Shown here: positions 17,801 to 24,973 of the stretch, in pieces
Layout of the letters: every line of letters starts with the position of its first letter
How positions within the stretch are numbered: position 1 is the first letter of the stretch
Assembly: GCF_009905615.1 (NCBI RefSeq)
Contig: NZ_JAAAKW010000024.1
Coordinates: 1-58,074, forward strand
Reading direction: 5' to 3'
Length of the DNA: 58,074 nucleotides
From: Pseudomonas sp. SLFW
GTDB lineage: Bacteria; Pseudomonadota; Gammaproteobacteria; Pseudomonadales; Pseudomonadaceae
Notes under the pieces: model-generated
Seen by the model: the letters and a program-made list of their open reading frames with translations, nothing else
The model's database searches: none
What the model was told of the DNA's origin: nothing
Program-made: the position numbers and the translations under genes

Positions 17801-18081
17801 GCTTGCGGCCGATCCTGATGACGTCCATGGCTTTCATCATGGGTGTGATTCCGTTGGTCATGTCGTCCGGCGCCGGTTCGGAAATGCGTCAGGCCATGGG
17901 GATCTCGGTGTTCTTCGGCATGATCGGCGTGACCTTTTTCGGGTTGTTCCTCACACCGCTGTTCTACGTGGTCGTCCGGGCGCTCAGTGGAGGAAAGCCA
18001 CTGCACAGTGCCTCCCATCACGAAGCCCCTGCGCTCGTTACTCATCATCACGATCAACCGCAGCCGGAGCGTCTGGCATGA
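14875..18081 (+). CDS. RND multidrug efflux pump, HAE1 family (MexF-like)
   Basis: 1068 aa with GTG start coupled to the adaptor stop. N-terminal NVSKFFIDRPIFACVISALILLAGI; periplasmic PEYPQ-type segment SEYPQVIPPSVVVHAQYPGA; central helix motif GIVVDDAIVVVENVERN carrying the proton-relay Asp pair; C-terminal GLASKNAILIVEFARE. The length and the opening sequence match MexF closely. It is a proton-driven trimer exporting hydrophobic or amphiphilic compounds. The spectrum cannot be read from sequence. Its end overlaps the channel gene by 4 bases. Confidence 0.9.
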   Translation: MNVSKFFIDRPIFACVISALILLAGIVSAFNMPVSEYPQVIPPSVVVHAQYPGANAKTIAETVAAPLEQSINGVQDMLYMDSKASGDGHLYLTVTFKLGTDPDRAQQLVQTRVSQAQARLPEDVQRLGVTAIKNSPIITIAVHMVSPKGTYDNNYVSNYAILHVKDRLARIAGVGEVSIWGPGGYAMRVWLNPAALAERGLSANDVADAIRRQNIQAAVGTIGSAPTPSSTAYQLNVNADGRLKTPDEFKSIVIKSDARGAITRLGDVARVELGAEDYGIRATLDNAPAVAVTVQEAPGANSLQISRDVHRVMGELEKDFPEDLIYRVVYEPSRAVQNGIDAVIETLLESVALVVLVVFLFLQTWRASIIPLLAVPISIIGTFTFLLLAGYSINTLSLFGLVVAIGIVVDDAIVVVENVERNIARGLNPREATYQAMREVSGPIIAIALTLSAVFLPLAFLSGLTGEFYKQFAVTIAISTLISAVNSLTLSPALSAMLLKGHDQAPDAVTRVTNKLFGRFFKRFNRTFDRASESYGGSIGGVVKRKGGMLVVYAALLAATWWLTGHVPGGFVPAQDKEYLVSLAQLPQGSTLDRTEAIMNRMNEMALKHPAVMGTSGYSGLSINAVTKSSSTALSFVLLKPFKDRQGISANQVAADLAKEFSTIGNAFTGIFPPPPVYGLGTLGGFKLQIEDRADMGYEELYKATQAFIKKASEAPELGPLFTTYTVNVPQLKLDIDRAKAQQLGVDTPAVFNTLQAFLGSYYVNDFNFLGRVYQVRMQADSQFRAKPDDIGQLHVRSNSGDMVPIASVAKISQTYGPDQVVRYNGFTAADLGGSPAPGYSSDQAMAAIQRIASETLPAGMTYEWTDLTYQQIIAGNTAVWILPLCVLLVFFVLAAQYESLTLPLAIILIIPMSIFSALLGVWLTKGDNNIFTQIGLIVLVGLASKNAILIVEFARELEMAGKSTVQAVIEACRLRLRPILMTSMAFIMGVIPLVMSSGAGSEMRQAMGISVFFGMIGVTFFGLFLTPLFYVVVRALSGGKPLHSASHHEAPALVTHHHDQPQPERLA

Positions 18082-19634
18082 GCCACTTAACCCACGCAGG
18101 CGCGCGAGCCGCTCGCACGCCCCTGAATTTGCTCAGTGTCGCCGTCGGTCTTGCACTGCTGTCAGCCTGTTCGCTCGCGCCCGTCGAGCAACGTCCCGAC
18201 CTGCACGTGCCTGCACAGTTCGTCGAGGCCGGTCAGCAGTCCGTCAAGCCGCTGACCCCGTCGGAAAACCCCGGTCGCTGGCAACCCGCAGCGCCTGCTG
18301 ACACACAAAAACCGTCACCTTGGTGGACCGTACTGGGCGACCCGGTGCTTGAGCGACTGGAGGCTCAGGCGCTGGAGGCCAACCCGGACGTCAGCATCGC
18401 GATGGCCCGGCTCAAGCAGGCCCGCGCACTGACTGCACGCAGCGAGTCGGCGCGGTTTCCTGACATCAATGCAGGTTTCGGTCCGACCCGCCAGCGCACC
18501 TCGGGTGCCGCTGACGGATTTAACGATGGCGATCCGGGCACCACGCAAACCCTATGGCGTGCCCAGGCCACCGTCGCCTACGAGGTGGATCTGTTTGGCC
18601 GCGTGTCGTCCAGCATCGCAGCGGCCGAGGCGGACGCGGCCCAGCAACAAGCGTTGGCGGATCAAATGCTGTTGCTGATTCAAGCCGACGTCGCGCGGAC
18701 CTATTTCAGCCTGCGCCAACTGGAGGGCGAACGCCGGTTGCTGGTGGAAACGGTGACGTTGCGCGAGGACACGGAGAAGTTGCTGGTGCGACGGCTCGAC
18801 AATGGCGCGGTGGCCAATTACGTGGTCGATCAGGCACAGACCGAGCTGTATTCCGCTCGCGCCGAACAACTGGCGGTCGAGCAGCAATACGCGCTGACGG
18901 CACACGCACTGGCCACGTTACTGGGTCAGGCACCGGCGGCGTTTTCGGTGGAAGGCAAACCGCTGGACCCGATCACCGTCCAATTGCCACCCGGCCTGCC
19001 CTCGACACTGCTTGAACGTCGGCCTGACATCGCCGCCGCCGAGCGCGCCATGGCGGCCGAGAACGCGAGGATCGGTGTCGCCAAGGCGGCGTTCTTCCCT
19101 TCGCTGTCGTTGACCGGCGGCCTGGGCTACGAGTCCACGGACCTGGGCAATCTGACGAATTGGTCGCAGCGCACCTTCCTGTTGGGGCCTTTGGTGGGCA
19201 CGGCGTTGAACCTGCCGATCTTCGACGGCGGGCGGCGCAAGGCTGACATTGCACGGGTCCGCGCCGTTTACGAGGAGCGCGTCGGCGAGTACCGCAAAAC
19301 CGTGCTGCAGGCCTTCCGCGAGGTTGAGGATGCCTTGGTCTCGATGCGCACGCTGGATGAGCGAATCGTTCATCAGCGTGGCGCGCAAGAGGCGTCGTCC
19401 CGTGTGGCCCGGTCGGCCAAGTCGCGCTTCGACGAAGGCGATGTGGACTACCTGGTGGTGGTCGATGCAGAGCGCACGTTGCTGCGTAACCGGCAGTCGT
19501 TGATCCAGTCCGAAGGGGCGCGAGCCCGTGCCACGGTGGACCTGGTGCGCGCCCTCGGTGGCGGATGGCATGCCGATGAACGCCAGCAGGCGGGCGCTGC
19601 CGTCGATGTGCAGCAGCAGGGTCGTCGAGGTTGA
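18078..19634 (+). CDS. RND efflux outer-membrane channel lipoprotein (OprN/OprM family)
   Basis: About 518 aa from the ATG at 18078 (ATGA overlap with the pump). Lipoprotein signal peptide with lipobox LLSAC, Cys31. Two TolC-type repeats: PWWTVLGDPVLERLEAQALEANPD and LERRPDIAAAERAMAAENARIGVAKAAFFPSLSLTGG, with long coiled-coil-prone helices between. It completes the tripartite exporter. The C-terminus (VDVQQQGRRG) is ordinary for the family. A hairpin lies just after the stop. Confidence 0.9.
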   Translation: MSHLTHAGARAARTPLNLLSVAVGLALLSACSLAPVEQRPDLHVPAQFVEAGQQSVKPLTPSENPGRWQPAAPADTQKPSPWWTVLGDPVLERLEAQALEANPDVSIAMARLKQARALTARSESARFPDINAGFGPTRQRTSGAADGFNDGDPGTTQTLWRAQATVAYEVDLFGRVSSSIAAAEADAAQQQALADQMLLLIQADVARTYFSLRQLEGERRLLVETVTLREDTEKLLVRRLDNGAVANYVVDQAQTELYSARAEQLAVEQQYALTAHALATLLGQAPAAFSVEGKPLDPITVQLPPGLPSTLLERRPDIAAAERAMAAENARIGVAKAAFFPSLSLTGGLGYESTDLGNLTNWSQRTFLLGPLVGTALNLPIFDGGRRKADIARVRAVYEERVGEYRKTVLQAFREVEDALVSMRTLDERIVHQRGAQEASSRVARSAKSRFDEGDVDYLVVVDAERTLLRNRQSLIQSEGARARATVDLVRALGGGWHADERQQAGAAVDVQQQGRRG

Positions 19635-19639
19635 TCCAG

Positions 19640-19660
19640 CGTCAGCCCCAGCGGCTGACG
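19640..19660. terminator. Hairpin after the RND operon
   Basis: CGTCAGCC and GGCTGACG form a perfect 8-bp stem around a 5-base loop, 5 bases past the channel stop. It is followed only by TTCGTTG, so termination may be partial, allowing read-through into the flavin oxidoreductase gene. Confidence 0.5.
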
Positions 19661-19695
19661 TTCGTTGAAAGTGATGTGATGGGAGATTGGTTTTT

Positions 19696-20784
19696 ATGTC
19701 CGTTTCAGATTTGTTCAAACCGCTGACGCTGCTCCACGGCCCGGCGATGAGAAACCGCTTCATGTTGGCGCCACTGACCAACCAGCAAAGCGAACACAAC
19801 GGCATGGCCACTGAGTTCGATCAGCAGTGGATGGAACAGATCGGCCAAGGGGGTTACGGTCTGGTCCAGACCTGTGCCACATACGTAGAAGCCAGCGGTA
19901 TCGGCTTCGAGCGCCAGTTGGGGATCAACTGCGACGCGCAACTGGACGGCCTGACCCAAATGGCCAGCGCGATCCGGGCGGGTGGCGGCCTCTCGGCGGT
20001 GCAGTTGCACCACGCCGGGCATCGCGCCAACCCGCTGATTGGCGGGATTCCGGCCCCGGCGTCCAATTACACCGTTCCCGGCGTAAGGGCGTTGAGCACC
20101 GAGCAGGTCGAGCGCATTCGCGACAGTTTCATTGCTGGCGCTGTGCGAGCGGAAAAAGCGGGCTTCGACGGCATCGCGGTACACGGCGCGTTCGGCTGGA
20201 TTCTCTCGGAGTTCATGTCGCCGATGTACAACGACCGCACGGACAAATACGGCGGTAACGTCGAGAACCGTGCGCGCCTGACCATTGAAGTCATCGAAGG
20301 GATCCGCAAGGCGTGTGGCCCTGATTTCCAGATCGGCTGGCGGTTGTCGGTCGAGCGGTACGGTCTGTTGCTGGATGAATTGCGGGATATCACGGCAGAC
20401 ATTCTTCAGCGTTCGCTCATCGACTACCTGGACCTGGCATTGTGGGATTCCGCGCAGATCGTTCAAGAGGGCACGTTCAAAGGGCAGAGCATGCTCAGCG
20501 TGTTCACCGACTTGCCACGCGGCGGTGTGCGGGTTGGCGCGGCGGGCAAGATCATGACCGCCCGACGTGCCGGTGAACTGCTGGATGAAGGCTGCGATTT
20601 CGTGCTGATCGGGCGGGCCAGCATCGTGCAACGGGATTTCCCGCGGCAGGTCTGGGAGAACCCGGCCTACGAAAGCCCCCAACTGCCAGTGCCTGCGCAG
20701 TATCTGCGTGACGGCGGATTGAGCGAGCGTTTCATCAACCACATGCGCGGCTGGCAGAGCTTCGTCATCCGGGGAAGCCTGTGA
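19696..20784 (+). CDS. Old Yellow Enzyme-like NADH:flavin oxidoreductase with altered active site
   Basis: About 362 aa; the ATG at 19696 has GGGAGA 9 bases upstream. An FMN-binding TIM barrel: NRFMLAPLTNQ, VQLHHAGHRAN, MSPMYNDRTDKYGGNVENRAR and a late GRASI segment. The family motif that normally reads HxAN/H-G-Y is here H163-G-A-F166-G-W168: the first His is kept, but the second substrate-binding residue is Phe and the usual proton-donor Tyr is Trp. It may therefore not be a standard ene-reductase. It follows the RND operon by 61 bases, and oxidoreductases often accompany MexEF-type pumps. Confidence 0.82.
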   Translation: MSVSDLFKPLTLLHGPAMRNRFMLAPLTNQQSEHNGMATEFDQQWMEQIGQGGYGLVQTCATYVEASGIGFERQLGINCDAQLDGLTQMASAIRAGGGLSAVQLHHAGHRANPLIGGIPAPASNYTVPGVRALSTEQVERIRDSFIAGAVRAEKAGFDGIAVHGAFGWILSEFMSPMYNDRTDKYGGNVENRARLTIEVIEGIRKACGPDFQIGWRLSVERYGLLLDELRDITADILQRSLIDYLDLALWDSAQIVQEGTFKGQSMLSVFTDLPRGGVRVGAAGKIMTARRAGELLDEGCDFVLIGRASIVQRDFPRQVWENPAYESPQLPVPAQYLRDGGLSERFINHMRGWQSFVIRGSL

Positions 20785-20802
20785 GCATGCAGAGGGCGGC
20801 CC

Positions 20803-21099
20803 ATGCCGATTGACGGCCAGCACTTCCAGAAATTCGACCTCAATTCGCTGGTCACCTTTCTGATGGTGTATCAGGAAGGGGGCGTGTCGAAGGCGGCCCA
20901 TGTCTTGAACGTGACGCAGCCAGCGGTCAGCAATGTGCTCAGCAAGTTGCGAAAGCGCTTTGACGATCCGCTGTTCGTGCCGTGCGGGCGTCACGTGCGG
21001 CCCACCACCAAGGCTGAGCGGATTGCGCAGACGCTCGCCCCGGCGCTGGTGATCGTGCAGACGATCATCGCCGAGAGTGCTGAGGAGGAACGGCCGTGA
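20803..21099 (+). CDS. HTH-only LysR-like mini-regulator
   Basis: 98 aa containing only the LysR winged HTH (DLNSLVTFLMVYQEGGVSKAAHVLNVTQPAVSNVLSKLRKRFDDPLFV) and the start of the linker helix (TKAERIAQTLAPALVIVQTI); there is no effector domain. It overlaps the next, full LysR gene in the configuration GTGA at 21096, with the strong site GAGGAGG inside its last codons. It starts 18 bases after the oxidoreductase stop. It could be a remnant of a full-length LysR, or a small DNA-binding protein that competes or pairs with a larger LysR. The reading frame is intact and tightly packed, which argues for expression. Confidence 0.6.
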   Translation: MPIDGQHFQKFDLNSLVTFLMVYQEGGVSKAAHVLNVTQPAVSNVLSKLRKRFDDPLFVPCGRHVRPTTKAERIAQTLAPALVIVQTIIAESAEEERP

Positions 21100-22043
21100 T
21101 CAACAAATTGCTGGCGATGGAAGTCTTCGTTCAGGTCGTGGACACCGGAGGATTTACCCGCGCCGCCGATACCCTGAAGTTGCCCAAGGCGACAGTGACA
21201 ACCCTCATCCAGTCCCTGGAAACGTCGCTGTCGGTCAAGCTGCTCAACCGGACGACCCGGCACGTCAGCGTCACCGCCGAGGGCGCGTCGTTCTACGAGC
21301 GCTGCCTGCGCATTCTGTCAGAGGTGCGGGACGCGGAAGACGCCGTCTCCCGTAACCGGCTCAGTCCTTCGGGGCGGCTGCGGGTCGATGTGCCCACCGG
21401 GCTTGCCAGTGAAGTCATCATCCCGGCGCTGCCAGACTTCTTCGAACGCTACCCTGACATTTGCCTGGAGCTGGGGTGCAGCGACCGTCCGGTGGACCTG
21501 TTGGAGGAGGGGGTGGACTGCGCGATACGGGGCGGTCGTCAGCTCGCGGATTCTCGCTTGATTGCCCGCAGTGTCGGCACCATGCATTACGCCACTTGCG
21601 CTTCGCCCGCGTACCTCGAACGCCACGGACGTCCTCTGCACCCCAATGACCTCATCCATCACCGCTGCGTCAATTATTTCTCCGCACGCACCGGCAAGAT
21701 GTTCGATTGGTACTTCACCCGAGCGGGGGAGCGCGTGCAGGTGGCCCTGTCCAGCCACATTGCGTTGAGCGACAGCTATGCCTACACCGCAGCGGGACTG
21801 TCGGGCCTTGGCATCGTACAAATGGCCAATTTCCTGATGGCACCGTTGGTCAGTGAAGGCCGGCTGGTGAGCGTGCTGGAGGACTGGTTCAATGAGCCGC
21901 TGCCGGTGTACGCGGTGTACCCGGAAAACCGCCATCTCTCGACCAAGGTGCGGGTGTTTGTCGACTGGATCATCGAGCTGTTCGCCAACACCCGCACCTT
22001 GCGCCGGGAACCCGCATCGGGGGCGGCGCAAGGTGTAGAGTGA
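21096..22043 (+). CDS. LysR-family regulator, coupled to mini-LysR
   Basis: 315 aa from the GTG at 21096 (GAGGAGG 7 bases upstream). HTH: MINKLLAMEVFVQVVDTGGFTRAADTLKLPKATVTTLIQSLETSLSVKLLNRTTR; effector domain of the CrgA/DmlR-like group (GCSDRPVDLLEEGVDCAIRGG). It differs in subfamily from the mini-LysR upstream, so the two are not halves of one gene. It probably forms one transcript with the flavin oxidoreductase and mini-regulator and may control this group or the efflux operon. Convergent with gstA. Confidence 0.82.
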   Translation: MINKLLAMEVFVQVVDTGGFTRAADTLKLPKATVTTLIQSLETSLSVKLLNRTTRHVSVTAEGASFYERCLRILSEVRDAEDAVSRNRLSPSGRLRVDVPTGLASEVIIPALPDFFERYPDICLELGCSDRPVDLLEEGVDCAIRGGRQLADSRLIARSVGTMHYATCASPAYLERHGRPLHPNDLIHHRCVNYFSARTGKMFDWYFTRAGERVQVALSSHIALSDSYAYTAAGLSGLGIVQMANFLMAPLVSEGRLVSVLEDWFNEPLPVYAVYPENRHLSTKVRVFVDWIIELFANTRTLRREPASGAAQGVE

Positions 22044-22070
22044 GGGGTCACATCACCCGATGTTCAAGGG

Positions 22071-22682
22071 TCATGCGGCGCGGACGTCTTCTGCGATGAG
22101 GGCTGCGCGCACGGTTGGACGCTGCTCCATCCGGGCCAGGAATGTCTGGATATGGGTGTAGCCCGTGATGTCGATGTTCACACGCGAAGGCCACGACAGC
22201 ACGTTGTACAGATAGCCGTCCGCGAGGCAGAACTGCTCGCCCAGCACATAGTCATGGGTCGAAAGATGTTCGTTGATGTACGCAAACACTTTGCCCAGAT
22301 TGCCGTCGGCGAATCGGGTCTTGGACTCCGCGTCCACGAACGGGGAGAACATCACGGCCATGCCTTTGTGCAGGTCGGTCGCAATGTAGTTCAACCATTC
22401 CATGGCCTTGTAGCGCTGCCGGGTGCCGAGGGCAGGCAGCAGCTGGCGCTCTGGATGCTGGTCAGCGATCCACTGCAGGATGACGGCGCCTTCGGTGATG
22501 ACATCGCCATTGTCCAGTTGCAGCGCCGGGACGAAGCCCTTGGACGTCACGGCGTGATAGTCGCCTTCTTGGGTTTGCTTGGTGCCGAAGTCGACCTTGA
22601 CCAGTTCAAAATCCAGCCCGGCCTCACGCAACGCGATTTGCGGCGAAAGCCCACAAGAGCCAGGAGAAAAATACAGCTTCAT
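22071..22682 (-). CDS. gstA: Glutathione S-transferase (GstA-like)
   Basis: About 203 aa; ATG at 22682 with AGAGG 5 bases upstream, preferred to the in-frame GTG at 22688. The N-terminal thioredoxin fold carries MKLYFSPGSCGLSPQIALREAGLDFELV with the beta-class SPGSCG Cys motif and the cis-Pro segment GFVPALQLDNGDVITEGAVILQWI. The C-terminal helical domain (YLYNVLSWPSRVNIDI) is typical of bacterial beta GSTs. It conjugates glutathione to electrophiles or handles peroxides. 32 bases downstream of yghU, so co-transcribed. Confidence 0.85.
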   Translation of the reverse strand: MKLYFSPGSCGLSPQIALREAGLDFELVKVDFGTKQTQEGDYHAVTSKGFVPALQLDNGDVITEGAVILQWIADQHPERQLLPALGTRQRYKAMEWLNYIATDLHKGMAVMFSPFVDAESKTRFADGNLGKVFAYINEHLSTHDYVLGEQFCLADGYLYNVLSWPSRVNIDITGYTHIQTFLARMEQRPTVRAALIAEDVRAA

Positions 22683-22714
22683 AATCACCTCTGTTTACGC
22701 GAACGACAGGTTCG

Positions 22715-23584
22715 CTATTTGAAAAACGGTTCGAAATCAGCAGCATCGTGACGCTCACGCAGCGACGTTCCCGGTGCCCCGGAGGTGCGATTGACGATGC
22801 GGCCTCGGGCCACGGCGGGGCGTGCGGCGATGGCGTGATACCAGCGCATCAGGTGGGTGTATTCCTCGACCGCGAGAAAGGCGTGGGTGCCGTAGACCCC
22901 GAACAGACTGCCCGGATGCCAGGGCCACACGGCCATGTCGGCGATGGTGTATTGATCCCCCGCCAGGTATTCGTGGGAGGCAAGGTGGGTGTCCAGCACA
23001 TGCAGCTGGCGTTTGGTTTCCATGGCGTAGCGGTCAATGGCGTACTCGATTTTGATCGGTGCATAGGCATAGAAATGGCCCAGTCCACCGCCCACGAATG
23101 GCGCCGTGCCCATCTGCCACATCAGCCAGTTGAAGGTCTCGGAACGTGCACGTGGCTCGCTCGGGAGAAAGGCGCCGAAGCGTTCTGCGAGGTACACCAT
23201 GATGGAGCCGCTTTCGAAGACCGGCAGGGCAGGGTTCATCGAGTGATCCACCAATGCCGGAATTTTCGAATTGGGGTTGATGCCGACGAAACCACTGCCG
23301 AACTGGTCGCCCTTGAAAATATCGATCAGCCACGCGTCGTACTCGGCGCCTTCGTGTCCGAGGGCGAGCAATTCTTCCAGCAGAATCGTCACTTTCTGGC
23401 CGTTGGGCGTGCCCTGGGAATACAGCTGAAGCGGGTGCTTGCCCACCGGCAGCGCCTGTTCGAAGCGTGCGCCCGAGTCGGCGCGGTTGATGCTTGCGAA
23501 TTGGCCGCCGTACACCGTTTTCGGCTGCCACACGGCGTCAGGCAGGTACCCGGCGGGTTGATTGTCTTGCGCGTTATCGGTCAT
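22715..23584 (-). CDS. yghU: YghU-like glutathione-dependent disulfide-bond oxidoreductase
   Basis: 289 aa. An extended N-terminus (YLPDAVWQPKTVYGGQFASINR) followed by the thioredoxin-like domain with QLYSQGTPNGQKVTILLEEL, where Thr-Pro-Asn replaces a catalytic Cys, and FVGINPNSKIPALVD; these are the marks of YghU/YfcG-type (Nu-class) enzymes that bind two glutathiones and reduce disulfides or organic hydroperoxides. First gene of a two-gene operon with gstA. Two GTTCA/TGAAC palindromes lie 57-150 bases upstream of its start, suggesting a dedicated regulator. Confidence 0.87.
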   Translation of the reverse strand: MTDNAQDNQPAGYLPDAVWQPKTVYGGQFASINRADSGARFEQALPVGKHPLQLYSQGTPNGQKVTILLEELLALGHEGAEYDAWLIDIFKGDQFGSGFVGINPNSKIPALVDHSMNPALPVFESGSIMVYLAERFGAFLPSEPRARSETFNWLMWQMGTAPFVGGGLGHFYAYAPIKIEYAIDRYAMETKRQLHVLDTHLASHEYLAGDQYTIADMAVWPWHPGSLFGVYGTHAFLAVEEYTHLMRWYHAIAARPAVARGRIVNRTSGAPGTSLRERHDAADFEPFFK

Positions 23585-23640
23585 GGCTCACTCCGTGACA
23601 TCCCGAAGGATGGGCGGTCTGGAAAAGGGAAAGCGGGGGC

Positions 23641-23661
23641 CGTTCAACAGGGCTGAACGGC
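23641..23661. promoter_or_regulatory. Palindromic operator candidate 1 upstream of yghU
   Basis: CCGTTCA-N7-TGAACGG, perfect 7-bp arms, 57 bases before the yghU start. It shares the GTTCA/TGAAC core with the second palindrome at 23720-23735. Confidence 0.45.
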
Positions 23662-23719
23662 ATGAGGAAACTCTATCGAGTCGGGAAAAACCCATATACG
23701 GGCAGAGGTCGAAATGAGT

Positions 23720-23735
23720 GTTCAGGGGACTGAAC
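23720..23735. promoter_or_regulatory. Palindromic operator candidate 2 upstream of yghU
   Basis: GTTCAG-N4-CTGAAC, perfect arms. Centre-to-centre distance to the first palindrome is about 77 bases, near seven helical turns, so one regulator could bind both on the same face. Confidence 0.4.
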
Positions 23736-23759
23736 AATCCCGTCGTTGCGACGGGATTG
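23735..23759. terminator. Hairpin after the SMP-30-like gene
   Basis: CAATCCCGTCG and its complement form a perfect 11-bp stem around TTG. It lies 24 bases beyond the stop of the minus-strand gene at 23783 and before yghU, so it separates two minus-strand units. Confidence 0.6.
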
Positions 23760-23782
23760 GCCGGGCTTGAGAGGGCAGGCGA

Positions 23783-24802
23783 CTACCAGTGAGCCATCGG
23801 CAAGCCCGCCACCGGGGATTTGAAATACGGAATGCGGTCGCCCCGCAGGGTGCCGATGTACACGGTGGACAGGTCGGCGCCGCCAAAGGTGATGCTGGTG
23901 AACCAGGGCGCGATGGTGCCGCCGCACGCCAACATCAAGTCTGCGGTGGCCTTGTCTTCTGCGAAAGCGGCGAGCAGGGCCTTGCCTTCGGCACTGCCGT
24001 TGTCGTCGTCGAGGATGATCTTCATGTCACCCTGGGGCGTGATCGCGAACACCCGGTCCAGCATGATGTGCGTTCCCCACAGGTTGCCGAAGGCGTCGAA
24101 GGTGATGCCGTCGATGAAGCCGTTGTGATTCGAGGGGCCGAACACTTCGCGATCCACCAGCGACCCGTCTTCGAGCACACGCAATCGGGTCACGCGCATG
24201 CCACAGGTTTCGGCGACGTACAGCCATTCCTCGTTGGCATCGAGCCTGATTTCGTTGGTGAAGTGAAACCCTTCGGCCACGACCCGCAGCACGCCGTGCT
24301 GGTACAGCGCAATGTAGCCGTCTGAAATGTTGGGGCTCATGGCCGTCATCCAGTTCACTGTTCGGGTGGAAATCGTCATCCAGATGCGGTCCTTGCTGTC
24401 CCGCAGCACGAAGTTGACCTTGCCGATAGGAAGGCCATCGATCGTGTCGGCCATGACGCTGAAGTCGCCCTGTCGGCTCATCAGCTCCAGACGGTCGGTG
24501 CCGAAGTTGGAAATGATGATGTCGCCGTTACGGGCGAACGCCAGGCCGTTGGGCAAACTGCCGGTGGTCAGTCGAGAGGCCTCTTCGGAAGGGTTCGACA
24601 CCGTGGCGCCCGTCGTTTGTTTGGGAAGAATCAACTGCTGGCTGCCGTCGGGCTGAATGTGCACCACGCCACCCCGGGCGTCCGCTGTCCATAAAGAACC
24701 GTCGCGCTCGGCCAGAATGCATTCCGGGCGCTGTAAGTTATTACCGATGTAATGAAGATCGTCAGTGGTGACGATAAAAGCATCTATTGGATTGCCAGGC
24801 AT
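23783..24802 (-). CDS. SMP-30/gluconolactonase-like beta-propeller hydrolase
   Basis: About 339 aa from the ATG at 24802 (AGGGG upstream); in-frame extension to 24880 has no family similarity. A six-bladed propeller of the SMP-30/LRE type: RPECILAERDGSLWTADARGGVVHI, PNGLAFARNGDIIISNFGTDRLELM, NEIRLDANEEWLYVAETCGMRVTRLRV and GFIDGITFDAFGNLWGTHIMLDRV, with acidic and Asn residues suited to a divalent metal. Such proteins hydrolyse lactones or related esters. It is divergent from the LysR gene at 24974, so it may be part of the aromatic island, opening a lactone intermediate. That role is inference. Confidence 0.8.
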   Translation of the reverse strand: MPGNPIDAFIVTTDDLHYIGNNLQRPECILAERDGSLWTADARGGVVHIQPDGSQQLILPKQTTGATVSNPSEEASRLTTGSLPNGLAFARNGDIIISNFGTDRLELMSRQGDFSVMADTIDGLPIGKVNFVLRDSKDRIWMTISTRTVNWMTAMSPNISDGYIALYQHGVLRVVAEGFHFTNEIRLDANEEWLYVAETCGMRVTRLRVLEDGSLVDREVFGPSNHNGFIDGITFDAFGNLWGTHIMLDRVFAITPQGDMKIILDDDNGSAEGKALLAAFAEDKATADLMLACGGTIAPWFTSITFGGADLSTVYIGTLRGDRIPYFKSPVAGLPMAHW

Positions 24803-24973
24803 CGAACAATACCCCTGTTTATTATCATTGTGAGTGATGAAAGTTGTCGGTAACCGACCGCCAGGATTGAAAAATCCCAATGGGAAGGGTAGGCTTCCGA
24901 CCGTGTATTGAGGAATGGGTTAGATCAATACCACGCGTGGACCGTATAAATATAAGAACAGAGGAGAGGGGCG
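24803..24973. promoter_or_regulatory. Divergent SMP-30/LysR control region
   Basis: A 171-base AT-rich gap. GTCGGT-A-ACCGAC (24847-24859) and CCACGCGTGG (24931-24940, inside ATAC-N12-GTAT at 24928-24947) are perfect dyads and candidate LysR sites. GAGGAGAGGGG precedes the LysR ATG at 24974. Confidence 0.45.

Noticed and set aside
20803..22043. Single LysR gene split by a frameshift
   Set aside because: Both frames carry their own complete HTH of different subfamilies, so they are two genes.
23735..23759. Small-RNA gene in the yghU/SMP-30 gap
   Set aside because: Only a hairpin placed as a terminator for the upstream minus-strand gene; no promoter evidence for an independent RNA.
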